A stretch of DNA of 64,000 nucleotides from Bolinopsis microptera (lineage: Eukaryota > Ctenophora > Tentaculata > Lobata > Bolinopsidae): contig NC_087079.1 of NCBI RefSeq assembly GCF_026151205.1, positions 1,054,001 to 1,118,000 of the forward strand, written 5' to 3'. The notes beneath the pieces are model-generated. The model was not told the origin of the DNA and did no database searches. It saw only the letters and a program-made list of their open reading frames with translations. Within the stretch, counting starts at the first letter, position 1, and every line of letters begins with the position of its first letter. Made by a program: the position numbers and the translations under genes. Positions 31,963 through 44,376 of the stretch are shown here, piece by piece.

Positions 31963-33586
31963 ATTGATTCACGATGTCAATTCTTCCCAGCTTGGCGAGG
32001 CCCAGTGGTGCATCTCGCCGATTTACGAGAAGAATTATTTGACGCGCGGCGCGGCCCAGTATATACTAGTAGTGAATCGCGCTACAACTGTGACACAAAA
32101 AATAAATTTAAACCACTAAATAAGATCTAGATAGAGATCACGAGAAAGAAAATAGTAGAGGCTCTTACGGGCATTGTCTGCTCGATACGCTAGGGACCCC
32201 AGATACACCTTACTAGACGTATTTTTGACCGTAGAATCGATTGAAAGTGGTTTTAAAATGATTGGACTGATTGTTCTGGGGTAAAATTGCAAAAAACCGA
32301 TTTTTGGGCCAAAAATAGGCCAAAAAACCATGTTTTTTGATATTTTGAGCAAGTTAATTTTGTTGGTATGTCGGCAAAACTTGCATGAAGATAGCTAAAA
32401 GACAGCCGCACAAGATTGTGTAAAAATAAAACAAATCCCTCTATTTGTTCCAAAAAAGTGGTAAAAATTTTGACTTTTTTGCGCGCAATTTATTTTTGGT
32501 ACTTATATGCTATATTTTGAAAATTTTTAAACTTATATCTTGTAATAACAATTAATTAAAGTATATTTAATATAATTTTGACCAAAAAATTCATGTTTAA
32601 TGGAACCAAAATTTTAGGTGCGCCGCGCATATTTTCGAAAATTTACACCGTGATATGAAAATCGAGCGCTAAACCAAATAATGTCATATTTTCACAATAA
32701 TATTTAGGTTGTTTTTTAGTGTTATCGTCGCATTTCGAAGCTCCTTTTCACCCTATTTGGTTATCTTTTTAATGTGTAATTTGATTACTAACTATGTTTT
32801 CACGTATTCTCATTGGGTGGAGTACCCATTCGTACTATTTCCTATCGTTTTTAGCATATGCTTTATCCTCTAAATTCGGTTCTATTTGTGACATACCTCT
32901 TATCTTCTACATAGTTTATCGTGGTTTGTTGATACTGAATTGGTTTAATTGATACTATACGATTACTCTGTTAGAAATGTATAGTAAGATGTGACGGAAT
33001 AAGAGAAACTAAAATATTTAAATGGGTTGTGGCCATTTCAAAATATTCGATGAGGTTATATTTTTTAAATTGAAGGTCTTTCACCAAATATGACTTGAAT
33101 AGTTTTTCGACAAAGTTTTTAGAAGAGCTTTAATGATTTCAAAGAATTAGCAAATTGATTGTACATCTTAGAAGCTACTACAGAGAGGCTACCTACACCA
33201 AACATAAATCCGACATATCTTGCAGATAAGTTGGAGCCAATCCTAGTATGGATTTGTGAGATTTTGTAGTGAGATTTTGAATTCAATCCTCTTCTCTATA
33301 TCCATTATCCAACCAGTAAAGATTGATCAGTTCATCCTCAAGATGTTAATGTTTATATTGCCTATCAACAGCTTTGGCTACGGCATTTTGTAGTAACTGG
33401 ACCTGATAGGATACAAGGATACAAGGATACAAGGATACATTTATCCTGAAATAAACATTGACATCATCGGCAAGTAATGGCCTCAAAAATTATGGTCCCT
33501 TCAAGATCAAAATCAACAATAATGTTTAAATTTATAAGATAAGTAGGAATAATAATTTTAGCCAGTCTCGCCTCTAGTTATACTCT
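31963..33586. other. Intergenic
   Basis: No gene seen. AT-rich, with poly-A/T tracts and a short AAGGATACAAGGATAC tandem at about 33411-33440. Frames on either strand show no recognisable domain. Confidence 0.45.
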
Positions 33587-34335
33587 CTACAAGCTGACTA
33601 TCTTATTGTTCCTAATACTATGAAACTTGTCAGGCTCTGTAGTTCGTTTCAGTCTCAGTTCTTCTACAAGCTTTTTATAAGCTTTTCGTTCCGTGGCAGT
33701 CCTATCAGGGCAGATGTAAACTGAGCTGTTCCCCTCCTTTGAGCGTAGTGTACTGGTGTTTCTGATCACTGGTGTTGCATGGTCAGAACTGCTCAATGTG
33801 AACTTTACTGGTCTGGATACATTTTCTTTCGGAGCTCCAATACAGCAGCAGTCCCTGACTAAAGGCTTCTCACTAATTTCATTCAGAACCTCCTCAACAT
33901 TACTCAGCAGTTGCTCGTTCTCTGATTCTGATAGACCATAAATGATTACGTTCTTGCTTCACTCAATCTGGTTTTCTACTTTTTTAACTGCAGCGTGGAT
34001 CTTCTTCGGGGCGAAAGCAGCATTGATGCTTTTTCTAACGACTGAAGAGTAGCTTTTCATCTCCGTTTGCACGGTATTCTGCATTGATTTGAGCTGTTTG
34101 TTGCTTTTTTCAATAGCCTTATTCTGAAGATCGATGATAATACTCTGATCTGAAATCTTCTCACTTTTCAACTTGTCAATTTCTTCTGCAAGAGGTATCG
34201 CCTTCCTTAGCCAGCTCCAGGTGATACTGAACTGGTCCAATATACAACAAACAGTTTCCAAGCATTCGCATGGTTTCTCTTTCGTTACTGATCTCTTGTT
34301 CATCAAATTGCAAGATTGAATTTCCTCGTACATTT
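33587..34335 (-). pseudogene. LINE ORF1-type protein with an in-frame stop
   Basis: On the minus strand one frame runs from about 34333 to 33587 with a single TGA (33959-33961) where an arginine is likely (ENQIE, stop, SKNVIIYGLSESE). The N-terminal half is a predicted coiled coil (AEEIDKLKSEKISDQSIIID, NKAIEKSNKQLK). The C-terminal half has the RRM-like core of LINE ORF1 proteins: SKNVIIYGLSESE, then RPVKFTL, then VYICPDRTATERKAYKKLVE. ORF1 proteins bind RNA and chaperone retrotransposition. No matching ORF2 lies directly downstream on this strand, so this is an isolated remnant. Confidence 0.7.
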
Positions 34336-34544
34336 TCTTGTTGATTTCACTACAAATCTCGTCTAAAACACTCCCTGGCTTTTAATAGTAGGCACAAACA
34401 TTACTAATGTTTTATGAGCGATTTCCACACCATCTCATTGAGCAATACTATATTACTATTAGACCGAAAGACTTTAATTTGAGTTTTAGAATTATTTATA
34501 TTAGTTTTAGAATCATGTACATTAGCTGCAGATAGTATTTAAAC

Positions 34545-35165
34545 GGGTGGGCAACAATTGACCCCCCGACAATTGACCCCCCGACAATTTTCCCCCGACA
34601 ATTGACCCCCCAACAATTATCCCCCCGACAATTGACCCCCGACAATTAGCCCCCCTAACCCTAACCCTGACCCTGACCCTGACCCTGACCCTGACCCTGA
34701 CCCTGACCCTGACCCTGACCCTGACCCTGACCCTGACCCTGACCCTGACCCTGACCCTGACCCTGACCCTGACCCTGACCCTGACCCTGACCCTGACCCT
34801 GACCCTGACCCTGACCCTGACCCTGACCCTGACCCTGACCCTGACCCTGACCCTGACCCTGACCCTGACCCGATCAATTGATCCCTGTGTAATTACATGG
34901 GGGGTCAATTGTCAGGGGGTCACTTGTCGGGGGGTCAATTTTCGGGCGGTCAATTGTTGGGGGGTCAATTGTCGGGCGGTCAATTGTCGTACTAAGCCCT
35001 AGATTTCGTGAAAATTGACCCCAGTGTAATTACATAGGGGGTCAATTGTCGGGGGTCAATTGTCGTACTAAACCCTAGATTTCGAGACAATTGACCCCAG
35101 TTTAACTACATAGGGGGTCAATTGTCGGGAAGTCAATTGTCAGGGGGTCAATTGTCGCGGTACCT
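34545..35165. repeat. GACAATTGACCCC repeat with (CCCTGA)n core
   Basis: Left flank: repeated ACAATTGACCCCCC units (34550-34645). Core: CCCTAACCCTAACCCTGA followed by about 34 perfect CCCTGA hexamers (about 34655-34871). Right flank: inverted GGGGGGTCAATTGTC units with the spacers TGTAATTACATAGGGGG and TACTAAGCCCTAGATTTCG, ending GTCAATTGTCGCGGTACCTA. It is the same family as 22968-23213 in the other orientation. The frames of repeated RVRV or GSGS are by-products of the hexamer. Confidence 0.92.
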
Positions 35166-38100
35166 ATTTAAACATCCAGTTCTTTGTCCTCAAGAAACAA
35201 TTTCTCGGTTGGTTGACGAAGGTTTTGACTTAATCTGAAGAACAGAAATATGTTCATATTTTCATCAGCTGCTATGAAGATATCATGAACACTATCTTAA
35301 TAACAAGTGAAATATGATCTCTTTTGTAAGCATATTGTCCAGGACAATTGAGGTCATCATTACATGCTCATTGCTCCTGTAGCCTTCTCTTTTAATTAGT
35401 TTTACCAAGGTTTGACACTGGTCTGTAGTTTTTCAAGACATCTGGAAAATGATCTTCATCGATTGGGGATAACTGGTGTGATGTAAAAAAATAATTGTGG
35501 CTTATGATACCAGGGAAATGTAGGTGTCAGCTAAACCCTCGATTTTATGTTTAAATACATTGTATTTATCATAAATATCATATCATATATATATACAGTT
35601 ACACTGTGTAGTGTTATCCTTTATTAAATAATTGTGGACACTGGCTGATAATCAGTGAAGGCAGAATCGTGGATTATACCTGATAACTACTGGTGGTGTT
35701 ATGGCTATTAGAGGGTTGTTAGAGGACTGGGCTATTACCGTAACAGCTGGCTACTAGCCTGGTGTTAGAGGGTTGTTAAGATTTTTGGGAGCACAGATAC
35801 ATATACGTAGTAATATATCTTGTTTGGATGTTTGAACTTTTCGATTTGTATCTCGAAAGTTATGTTTAACTTCCCCACGCAGTGTTTTAAATGTATGATA
35901 TTGTAAGATGTATAATGTCATTATTTTATAGCTCCTCAAAGGATATTGTTCTTATCCACGTAGGAATCAAGTGCTCATTTTGATTGAGGTGGCAATTTGA
36001 AGTTGCAGCCCAAGATTTTATTGATTTTAATGTGGTCTATTCTTGATAAAAATATATTGCGCTACTCTTCGTTTAAACTACTTTAGCTTTAAACTGTTTA
36101 GGAGATGATTTGAAGCGGTGCTACAATCTACAGTGGTCGGTGGACAAGTGTGATGGACACCAGAGCCAGATGCTTTAGTTCACACTATGACTGTGACTGA
36201 TGTACCTCTGCAACAAACTGACTGTCTTACTTGTAACCTGGTTAGTTAATATTAGTTATTCTTAATTGTGTACCTTCAAGCTTTCCTCCACAATTACAAC
36301 CAACTTAGAAGCAATGATTTATTGTCAGTATTTTTTATTATTGAACAGACTGAGCCTTGTGCTCGTATTACCTTAGGGCCAATAAATTTGGTTGACAATA
36401 AATTTGGTTACCATAATTTTGAAAATTTTTAGTCTACAACAATTTTAGTCACATTTTTCGACTTTTTTAAACCATTTTCCATTCCATTTATTTGATTTTT
36501 CCATTATTCACAATTAAGAATGATTTCACAAACGTCGTAAGCATTACTTTAAAGTACAGGGGATCTTCGATATTAAGCAGGTTTGGTGGGATTAAATTCT
36601 AAAATCAAGGTCTTATAACTTGATAACACGTTGCCATGGCCCCATAGCAACCACAATCAGTGCCCTAGCAACCGAGGCAAATTTGGTTGATTTACCTAAC
36701 TAATCCTTGGTACTGTTTCACAATTTTAACTTCAATCATCGTCAATTCACTAGCTCACTGTTCATGCAGGTCTCTCCAAAGTAAATTCCAAGGAAAAAGT
36801 TATGGTTTGGTGTGCCATCAGCCATATAGGACCATGGAATAAATTGCCCATATTTCTTCGAGAAAAATATAACTCAAAATTAGCCATTAAACCTTAGAAC
36901 TACCAATAACTTTTCACAAAATCAAGTTTAGACAAGTCATTTGTCTAAACTGCAGTTTACTTTTGTAGTAGCTGATCCTAGTCGGCAATCCTAGCTCTAG
37001 TGGATAAAGAGTTATTCAAAAGTACATCCTTGCAATATTTTTGAACACCCTGTAGTCTGTACGCTCCGAAATCTGATTTAATACTTCAACTCTGATATCA
37101 TCTAGTGCAATGCGATATGCTAATATTTGATTGTAGGAGACTCTCACTTCGTCCCCAAAAATGAAATATGATGGACCCACTCACAAGAGCGAAAAAAGAT
37201 ACACATTACTGTAATGTTTATAAAACACTTTTATGTGCTCGTGCAATGTGTTTATTTTCAAAAACTGTAACATCGCTCAATCAAAGCCTTATCAGCACAA
37301 CACGCACAATCACATAATATATCATCAACTTGATCTCAGCGCATCATAATAACAACCACTCGCAAGGACTGTTACCGCTCACTTCAGACACACACACCCA
37401 CTACACAACTTACCACACACAGTCTGCACAGAGCTCACTGAGCTTTTCCGCAGTATTTTAAAAGTACGTACTTGTACGATACTTTGAAAAGTACGTATGA
37501 TACATACTTCTCATCTTAGGAGCTCAGCAATCAATTCTAAACGGCTAGCTGATTTTGATAAAATAACATCGTGATCCGGCGTGATCAATTATTTTAATTG
37601 AAGTACAACGGCTGCACCCCTGACTTTTTAACTAAAGATAAGAGACGTATATATTAGGACATTTGTAATCTGATAAAATTTAAAGTTTTGGTGTGTGAAT
37701 TAAAGCTTGGTGTGAGAATTAGTGTGGAAATAAAAGAGATATTTATTTTATTACCTATATCATATATCTTAATTAAGTGACAGGATTATTATTTTAACTA
37801 CAGATTATATTATTTCAGTTAGTATCGACATGAATGTTACGATTGCAGTTTTATTTATTTTTATATTATATTGTATTCAATAAACCGGTTTCAAAGCCCT
37901 TTAGTGTGGCCCTCGGGTCTTTAAAACATAATAGGTGAGGTCACGTGGTACCGACATGCTTCAGAGGACAGAAAGAGACTCAGAATTTTAACCACAAGTC
38001 TAGATTCTTTTCATAAATATAGACTTGTGGTTACAATTCTGAGTGTTTCATACTATTATATCACAGAATTATCCTGCTGTTGAAATATTGACAGAAAGGA

Positions 38101-39865
38101 AAGGTGTTTAGAAGTCGAATTGCTACAACTTCAGAATTCAGATTGCATAACAATTGTATAACTTCAGATTGGAGGACGGTCTAGGGAAGGATATAGGAAT
38201 TAAGCTTACTTCACAGCTATACTCTACAAAAGTACCTTCAGCGAATAAGACGTCAACATCCATCTTGTTTATATAAATGATTGTGGACATTACTTTTGTA
38301 TTCTTTGTAATTCAATTCTCTGACGTTGTATTCTCTTAATACATTGCGTTTGCTAGAATTCTTGTGTGTAAGCTTTAGAACTCTAGATGTCAAACACAGA
38401 TTTACGGCCAAGTGTCAACCCGGGGTTTGAAGCACGTTATACCAGTTTCAACTTTTATCAGACTGATCCATCGATTCAGCTATGACATTTTTAGTTCTGA
38501 TTAAACAAATGGTTTTTATTACATTGTTAATTACATTAAAATACAGTTTGATGTTTAAAACGGGGCATATGAAAGTTTTTTATCTTGTAAAACCTCGCCT
38601 AATCGACGAAGTTACAGTCAGATCGAAAATTAGAAATAGCTTATTTTTAAAAGCAGCTGAAAGATTCGTTGGAATTTATTACACTGACCATGACATAAGA
38701 TCCAAATTCCAAACTGGGTGTTAGGGAAATGCAGCGGACTAAATGTTATTTTACATCTTCCCCGTCACTGATCACTGTCACATTTAAAGCTGCAAATGGT
38801 GTATTTGTTATGCCAACTAACACCAGAACAAACAGAGAACTTGTTAAAGTTCAAATTTAGCCCCGTAAAACTCAATGTATGTTATGTAACGGCTAATGTA
38901 ATGTTCTTACAGGATCGTTGACATATTACGTAATCACGTCCTGAACAACGTTTAATTTGACCCCCCCCCCCTCTCGGTGATTCCGTATTATGTGAACGAC
39001 CGCTAATATGCTTACATCGAGGTAGTGCTTACTGATTTATAGCAACATTTATCATAGCAGCTTGTTTTTAAATCACTGTTTCTTATGATACAAGTTCCGT
39101 TACCATTCGTATCACACATAGTAATAAATGACGTATAGTAGTATTACTCGTCGGGAAAAACCCTGGTTCTTTTTGTAGTAATTGTGCGGAACGCGCTTGC
39201 GCCGAATCAAAAATATGTGTGAAAGTTTTTCTTGCGCGCATTTACTGTGACATAATGTGTCACGTGATAATCTGAAACTTTGAATAGTCATAACACCAAG
39301 AGATAGGCAACAGAGGTAAATCTGGCTCCGTAATATCGTCAAGTAGGTATCTAGGAGTTTTGTGAATATTTTGAAATCAAATTCGAGTGGGTATTTTGTG
39401 ATTTAGCGAGGTGCGCGGAAAAAAGCAAATAACCGTCAGCACATGGCCATACAGCCTCCATAGTGGCATCTGAGATCGGCTATCGATGCGGCACTACTTA
39501 CTAGTCCATAAAACAATCATCCCAGGAGCCTAGGGGCTCCAGCAGAAGAGTGCCTTATTTGCCCGTAAGAGCCTCTACTAAAAGAAAGATTTGTATGAAG
39601 AGAGTACATCGAACTGCCTGTTATGTTCGATAATGAGGAAATCAGAAAGAATGTTTAAAACTAGTGATGATGTTTATGTCATTATTCTTAATCTAATCTA
39701 ATCTAAGGAGGCCTAGGAATCATCAATCCCGTCAGGATAGCATCTCGTGAATATGCATGCTCAGTAGCACTCACTAATAATAATAATATATAATATAATA
39801 TTAAGATCTTGTAAGTTTAATCAACCAACAAGACCAGAATATCACCAAGCTGGATATTGGCAATA
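35166..39865. other. Long intergenic region without a recognisable gene
   Basis: AT-rich and apparently noncoding. Notable points: a short duplicated GTTAGAGG.TTGTTAGAG..TGG at about 35706-35780; a perfect-looking small inverted repeat at 37978-38047; a C run at 38961-38971; and a GCGC-rich patch around 39180-39260. The 80-codon frame at 38482-38724 lacks any motif I recognise. Confidence 0.4.
37978..38047. repeat. Small inverted repeat (hairpin)
   Basis: GACTCAGAATTTTAACCACA plus AGTCT pairs with AGACTTGTGGTTACAATTCT plus GAGT across a ~19-bp loop, with only a couple of mismatches over ~25 bp. It could be a small fold-back element or a structured transcript; nothing around it decides. Confidence 0.7.
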
Positions 39866-40830
39866 TGAAAGAAAAGAAAGAAGAACTGATGAAACAAAAA
39901 GAAGAGTTTCTATCCCAAAGGTTTAAGATGCTTTATAATGGGTCATATCTTCTTTTTAAGAACCACTTAAACCAAGCAAGAGAAAAGGGAGCATCAAGAA
40001 GGGAACATCTTTTCAGAGAGCTTGTTCAAGAGCTTGATTTTTGCTTTGGAGTTTGTGTACATGAACTCCATGCAACCAAAGAATCTTCCTTTTATTTGAT
40101 GTCTAGTTCCTATATTTGATGTCTAGTTTCCAAAGTTTGTTCAAGAGTGCCTCCTAGCAAACTGTATCAAACGCGTTGGCGTAGTCTACAAAACAGGAGA
40201 ACAATCTGCCTTTGTTAGCTTTTACATATTTTCTATGCAAGTCGACAATGTCCTTATATGATATGCCGTTTGCGCGTTTTTGCAAAACCCCAGATGATTG
40301 GGGTGTCAGGGTTTGTCTCAGCACATAATTTTATTAGTCTCTGGAGGAGAATACTTGCAAACATTTTTCCCACGTTGCTAGCTACTGCGATTGCACTTTA
40401 GTTGTTGGGATCGTAGATGTTGCCATTTTTTGTGCAGAGGCCTCTCAACGGATGTTTATAAACTCTGTGTGATAAACATTGGTTGAAGATATGTAGTATA
40501 GCGCACGCCGCACTGCATATTTTTCCCAGAGAGTTTAAGAAATTCGTTTGGGATTAAGTCTTCTGACACTGCCTTCCTTTTCTTGAGCGTTCGAGAACAA
40601 GCCAACAGTTCTTCGTAGCTGATGTCTTGGTCAAGGATTTCTGTGAGTGTTTGCTGGGTGGCATCTCTGGCCATTTCATCTTGTAGCTGTTTTATTTTCT
40701 TTGCGATGATGGATGGTTTACTATACAGCTCTTTGAAGAATTTGCTGAAGTTAAGCATATCAAAGACGTCCAGTTTGCTTCCATTTGTCTTCATTTCTTT
40801 AAGCCTCTTGAAACGGGCCCAGTTTATATT
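39866..40830 (-). pseudogene. Decayed LINE reverse transcriptase fragment
   Basis: Minus-strand pieces in order: a 112-codon frame (40794-40456) with ISYEELLACSRTLKKRKAVS and EDLIPNEFLKLSG, which is the segment before RT1; then, in broken frames at about 40290-40150, LQKRANGISYKDIVDLH and KGRLFSCFVDYANAFDTV (RT3, catalytic Asp in FVDY); then, at about 40080-40020, a NSKAKIKLLNKL-like stretch. Frameshifts and stops show it is inactive. It may be the same family as the fragment at 50695-51070, which carries a more C-terminal part. Confidence 0.7.
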
Positions 40831-41860
40831 TTAGCCTCGTTCAATGTCACTACAAATGTTCTCTATAAATGCAGATTTTTAAAGTTTTATGAGTTTCCGA
40901 TATATGTGATGATGTTTGTGTCATTATCATTTGATTTGATTTGATGTGATATAAAACATAACACATCTGAATCACAAAATACTGTGATGAGTTATGGCTG
41001 ATAAAGCCACTTAGCACATTCAAAAGCAGTGGTGCTATGTTTCATGATGGTGCCTCTGCATACCTAGCACCCCCTCCCCTTTTCGTGCCCCTTTACCTCC
41101 GAAGAAGGTAAAATTAAATTAAATAGGTGATTTTAGAAGATTGGTGGATAAAATTGTTAAAAATTTTAAAAACAGCTTCCCCTTGTGGCGCCTCCTCCCC
41201 TACTTAAACTAGAAAAGCATAATGGACAAATTAGGTGATTTAGAGGATATGCATGTAAAATCTCTAAAAAAGGGCGTTTCTATAGCAAAACGTGCCATTT
41301 TGCTAGAACTTTAGTTAAGTTTTTCAAAATTGTCCCACATTTAAGCGACGATTTGGCACCCCCCCCTGCACAGTGGGGTAAGTGGGCCCTTAGTTTTTGT
41401 TGCATTGTATAATATGATGAGAGGAGGGAGGGAGGGAGGCGAGAGAGAGGGAATCTTGAATGGCCAGATCAAGAATCAATAGTTCCCACAGTCAGACAAC
41501 GAATGAGTTTAAAAATTCAAACAAAATTTTTATAACATCATTGGTAAAACATTTTCGGACATCTTCAGTACCTAATAAAGATTTAAGGGTTAATACTCCA
41601 ATTATATCAGAAAATTATAAATCTTGAATGGCCTGTAAGCAGTGGACACTTGCTTCCCGGTTCGAAGTTTATTTGCATTTAATTAAGGGTTTGGACAATG
41701 GAAACGAGCGTGATAATAAAGGGTAAACAAAATTAAACTATGAAACAACACAATGAATAATTCGACAACCTCTACTTCAAATCCTAATTAACCAGACTCG
41801 TATCGCCCATAAACGCTCAGCGATCTAGTGCTGCAACATAAAACACGGATAGCACGGTCA
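40831..41860. other. Intergenic
   Basis: No gene seen. A purine-rich GGAGGGAGGGAGG.GAGAGAG tract lies at about 41421-41450, and TTTGATTTGATTTGATGTGAT at about 40929-40950. Confidence 0.4.
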
Positions 41861-41862
41861 AC

Positions 41863-42430
41863 TCGCCTTGACCGTGCCTAATCTAGGTGCCCTGAAACAA
41901 CCACTGTCGATTCTAAACCTCTAACGACACGTTCCATCCGTGCTCACCAGGCCCCAACCCTAACTGGTCCTGGTCCCTTACACTAGTCTGGTATCAACCA
42001 TGAGTCATGACCCTCTATCGAATAGGGTGAGAATGCAAACAAGGGGTATAATAAAGGTGCCCAAGGTACTTAACTGAACAATGAATAATCGAATATTTGC
42101 TCAACCAACGCTTAGTCACTTAGACTCATATTGCCTCAAATACTATGCAACTTGACCGTGCCTAATCTAGGTGCCCTGAAACAACCACTGTCGATTCTAA
42201 ACCTCTAACGACACGTTCCATCCGTGCTCACCAGGCCCCAACCCTAACTGGTCCTGGTCCCTTACACTAGTCTGGTATCAACCATGACCCTCTATCGAAT
42301 AGGGTGAGAATGCAAACAAGGAGTATAATAAAGGTGCCCAAGGTACTTAACTGAACAATGAATAATCGAATATTTGCTCAACCAACGCTTAGTCACTTAG
42401 ACTCATATTGCCTCAAATGCTATGCAACAA
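41863..42430. repeat. Tandem duplication of a ~283-bp unit
   Basis: Two copies, starting at CTTGACCGTGCCTAATCTAG near 41867 and again near 42149, are almost identical through GTTCCATCCGTGCTCACCAG, ACTAGTCTGGTATCAACCAT and TAGACTCATATTGCCTCAAA. The first copy has a few extra bases (ATGAGTC) in the middle. No coding frame. Confidence 0.9.
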
Positions 42431-42489
42431 ATTCCTAATTGCTCCGATTCATACTGCCTCAAATATTACGCAACCTACTTCCTGCCGTT

Positions 42490-43032
42490 AATCCTGCCCT
42501 TAACTTAGCTTTACCTATCTGAGTCAACCATTGCTGACTATTCCTCCCGGGCTCTTACTCTTATTCTAGCCTTATCTATCTAAGTCAACCAGTGCTGACT
42601 ATTCCTCCCGGGCTCTTATTCTTATTTTAGCTTTACCTATCTGAGTCAACCATTGCTGACTATTCCTCCCGGGCTCTTATTCTTAGTCTAGCTTTATCTA
42701 TCTAAGTCAACCAGCGCTGACTATTTCTCCCGGGCTCCTAATCTTATTCTAGCTTTACCTATCTGAGTCAACCATTGCTGACTATTCCTCCCGGGCTCTT
42801 ATTCTTAGTCTAGCTTTATCTATCTAAGTCAACCAGCGCTGACTATTTCTCCCGGGCTCCTACTCTTAGTCTAGCTTTACCTATCTGAGTCAACCATTGC
42901 TGACTATTCCTCCCGGGCTCTTATTCTTAGTCTAGCTTTATCTATCTAAGTCAACCAGCGCTGACTATTTCTCCCGGGCTCCTACTCTTAGTCTAGCTTT
43001 ACCTATCTGAGTCAACCATTGCTGACTCTCGC
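42490..43032. repeat. 62-bp minisatellite with dimeric higher-order order
   Basis: Nine copies of a ~62-bp unit built on TATCTGAGTCAACCATTGCT, GACTATTCCTCCCGGGCTC and TTATTCTTAGTCTAGCTTTA. Two variants alternate (CTGAGTCAACCATTGC / CTAAGTCAACCAGCGC), giving a ~124-bp dimer, as in some satellites. It follows the 283-bp duplication and is C-rich on this strand. Confidence 0.92.
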
Positions 43033-43713
43033 TCTGCCAGAGCCCAGTGTTGTCAAGACATCCCCTGGTGTCGGACCAACCATTGTTGACCCCGGCCACA
43101 ACCAAGCCTGATAATAGTAACTACGTAATGCTCCACTATTCTACGGCCGCCAATCTTATACTTACCACTATAACCATCTACCTAACTGAACGCCCTAACC
43201 TTAACAGGTTCTAGCTACAGAACCTGCCCGGTATCAAAATGACCCCCCTCTCGATCGGGTAAACTGGCACTCCTCTATCTCAAAAGGCTAATCGTATTTT
43301 CCTCTCGCCCCTGATAGTCTAAACAATCTACCATTTCCCGGGAATTGCAAACTGTCCTGTCGAAAGCCACAACATTGTAACACTAGTATTCTGTAAACAC
43401 TCCATAACTCAACCTCGTACTGACCCAAACATATGTTAAACTGACCTCTCTGCACTTAAACTGCAATAACTGTCGTATACTAATATATGCCCAAAATACT
43501 ACCGTCACATACTGGACACCACGACCGCCTTATTATAATCATTACACTATCTACATATTACACAATATTACCCTAAATTCATCTCAATTAATCACTGCTT
43601 ACAGGCCTACATGCTTGTTCTTGCACCTTATATTGATTTCAGGATTTAATTAATGGATGCCAAAAATGATTTTGTCTATGACAGATACCCCTGTATTAAT
43701 TTTGAACTAAATC
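43033..43713. other. Upstream region of RPAIN
   Basis: C/A-rich DNA similar in style to the preceding repeats up to about 43600, then AT-rich. TTGATTTCAG ending near 43642 could be an acceptor for a 5' UTR intron or a trans-spliced leader; this is inference. An in-frame TAA sits two codons before the ATG at 43714. Confidence 0.4.
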
Positions 43714-44376
43714 ATGCAAGCTTCACCTCAGGCAACAACAGTCATGTCTATGTCAAATGAATGCTCACCCAAAAGAAGCAGCTTGCGAGCATCTCTGTAC
43801 AAAGGTCGAAGTCCAAATTGGAAAAGCTCTCTAAAAGATAAGTGCAGATTGGAAATGAAGGTGAGAAGGCAATCAGTGCTGAATCGAATGCGATCTATGG
43901 ATATTAACGATGAATCTTTGATAAATGACATTCTGCACTCACAGTTTATCTCTTTGTCAAGAGAGTTAGGTTTTGTTGATGAGGATATCCTTGAGAGGTC
44001 TGATGAAATCCACACTTTGATGGAGGAAATTAAACAAGAACTGCTAATTGAACAAGCCTCTAATGATATGGCCATGGGTGAAGCTCTCTTTGATGAGATG
44101 GTTAATACCCAGTTTGAAGAGTGTATAATTTGCCCTATTTGCCAGAGAAACAATCTCTTCAAGTTGAACCATAAAATCGTCTGTAACTGTGGAATAGAAC
44201 TGTATGGGCAAAGCAACTTAATTTTGAGTCAGATTGGAGAATCACTAAGGGTAGCTGCTGATCTTCATTCAAATTCTTGTAACCAAATTCCACTCTTCTC
44301 TATTGAAGCTGATGAACATTTATCAGTCTTGTCCATGCAGTGTAATTTCTGTAAATTTGTGTACAGGATACCATAG
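43714..44376 (+). CDS. RPAIN: RPA-interacting protein (220 aa), single exon
   Basis: The product binds replication protein A and helps carry it into the nucleus; that role is known from vertebrate RPAIN. The sequence supports the family along its whole length: a basic N-terminus with SLYKGRSPNWKSSLKDKC (RPAIN N-terminal signature SLYK..SPPWKE..R..C), a central acidic helical region (IHTLMEEIKQELLIEQ), and a C-terminal zinc-binding part with CPIC (residues 140-143), CNCG (157-160), Cys189 and CNFC (210-213). Length is close to the 219 residues of human RPAIN. TAA two codons upstream fixes the start. AATAAA at 44599 is a likely poly(A) signal. It lacks introns, unlike the other conserved genes here; without a poly(A) remnant I cannot tell whether it is a retrocopy. 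It is followed head-to-tail by cyclin K. Confidence 0.93.
   Translation: MQASPQATTVMSMSNECSPKRSSLRASLYKGRSPNWKSSLKDKCRLEMKVRRQSVLNRMRSMDINDESLINDILHSQFISLSRELGFVDEDILERSDEIHTLMEEIKQELLIEQASNDMAMGEALFDEMVNTQFEECIICPICQRNNLFKLNHKIVCNCGIELYGQSNLILSQIGESLRVAADLHSNSCNQIPLFSIEADEHLSVLSMQCNFCKFVYRIP

Noticed and set aside
34522-34908. Frames encoding repeated RV or GS dipeptides
   Set aside because: They translate the (CCCTGA)n hexamer core of a repeat element.
38482-38724. 80-codon + strand frame
   Set aside because: No motif, family resemblance or splice context; expected by chance in AT-rich DNA.
39865-40119. 84-codon + strand frame beginning MKEKKEELMKQK
   Set aside because: It lies opposite a decayed minus-strand LINE, whose reading is better supported.
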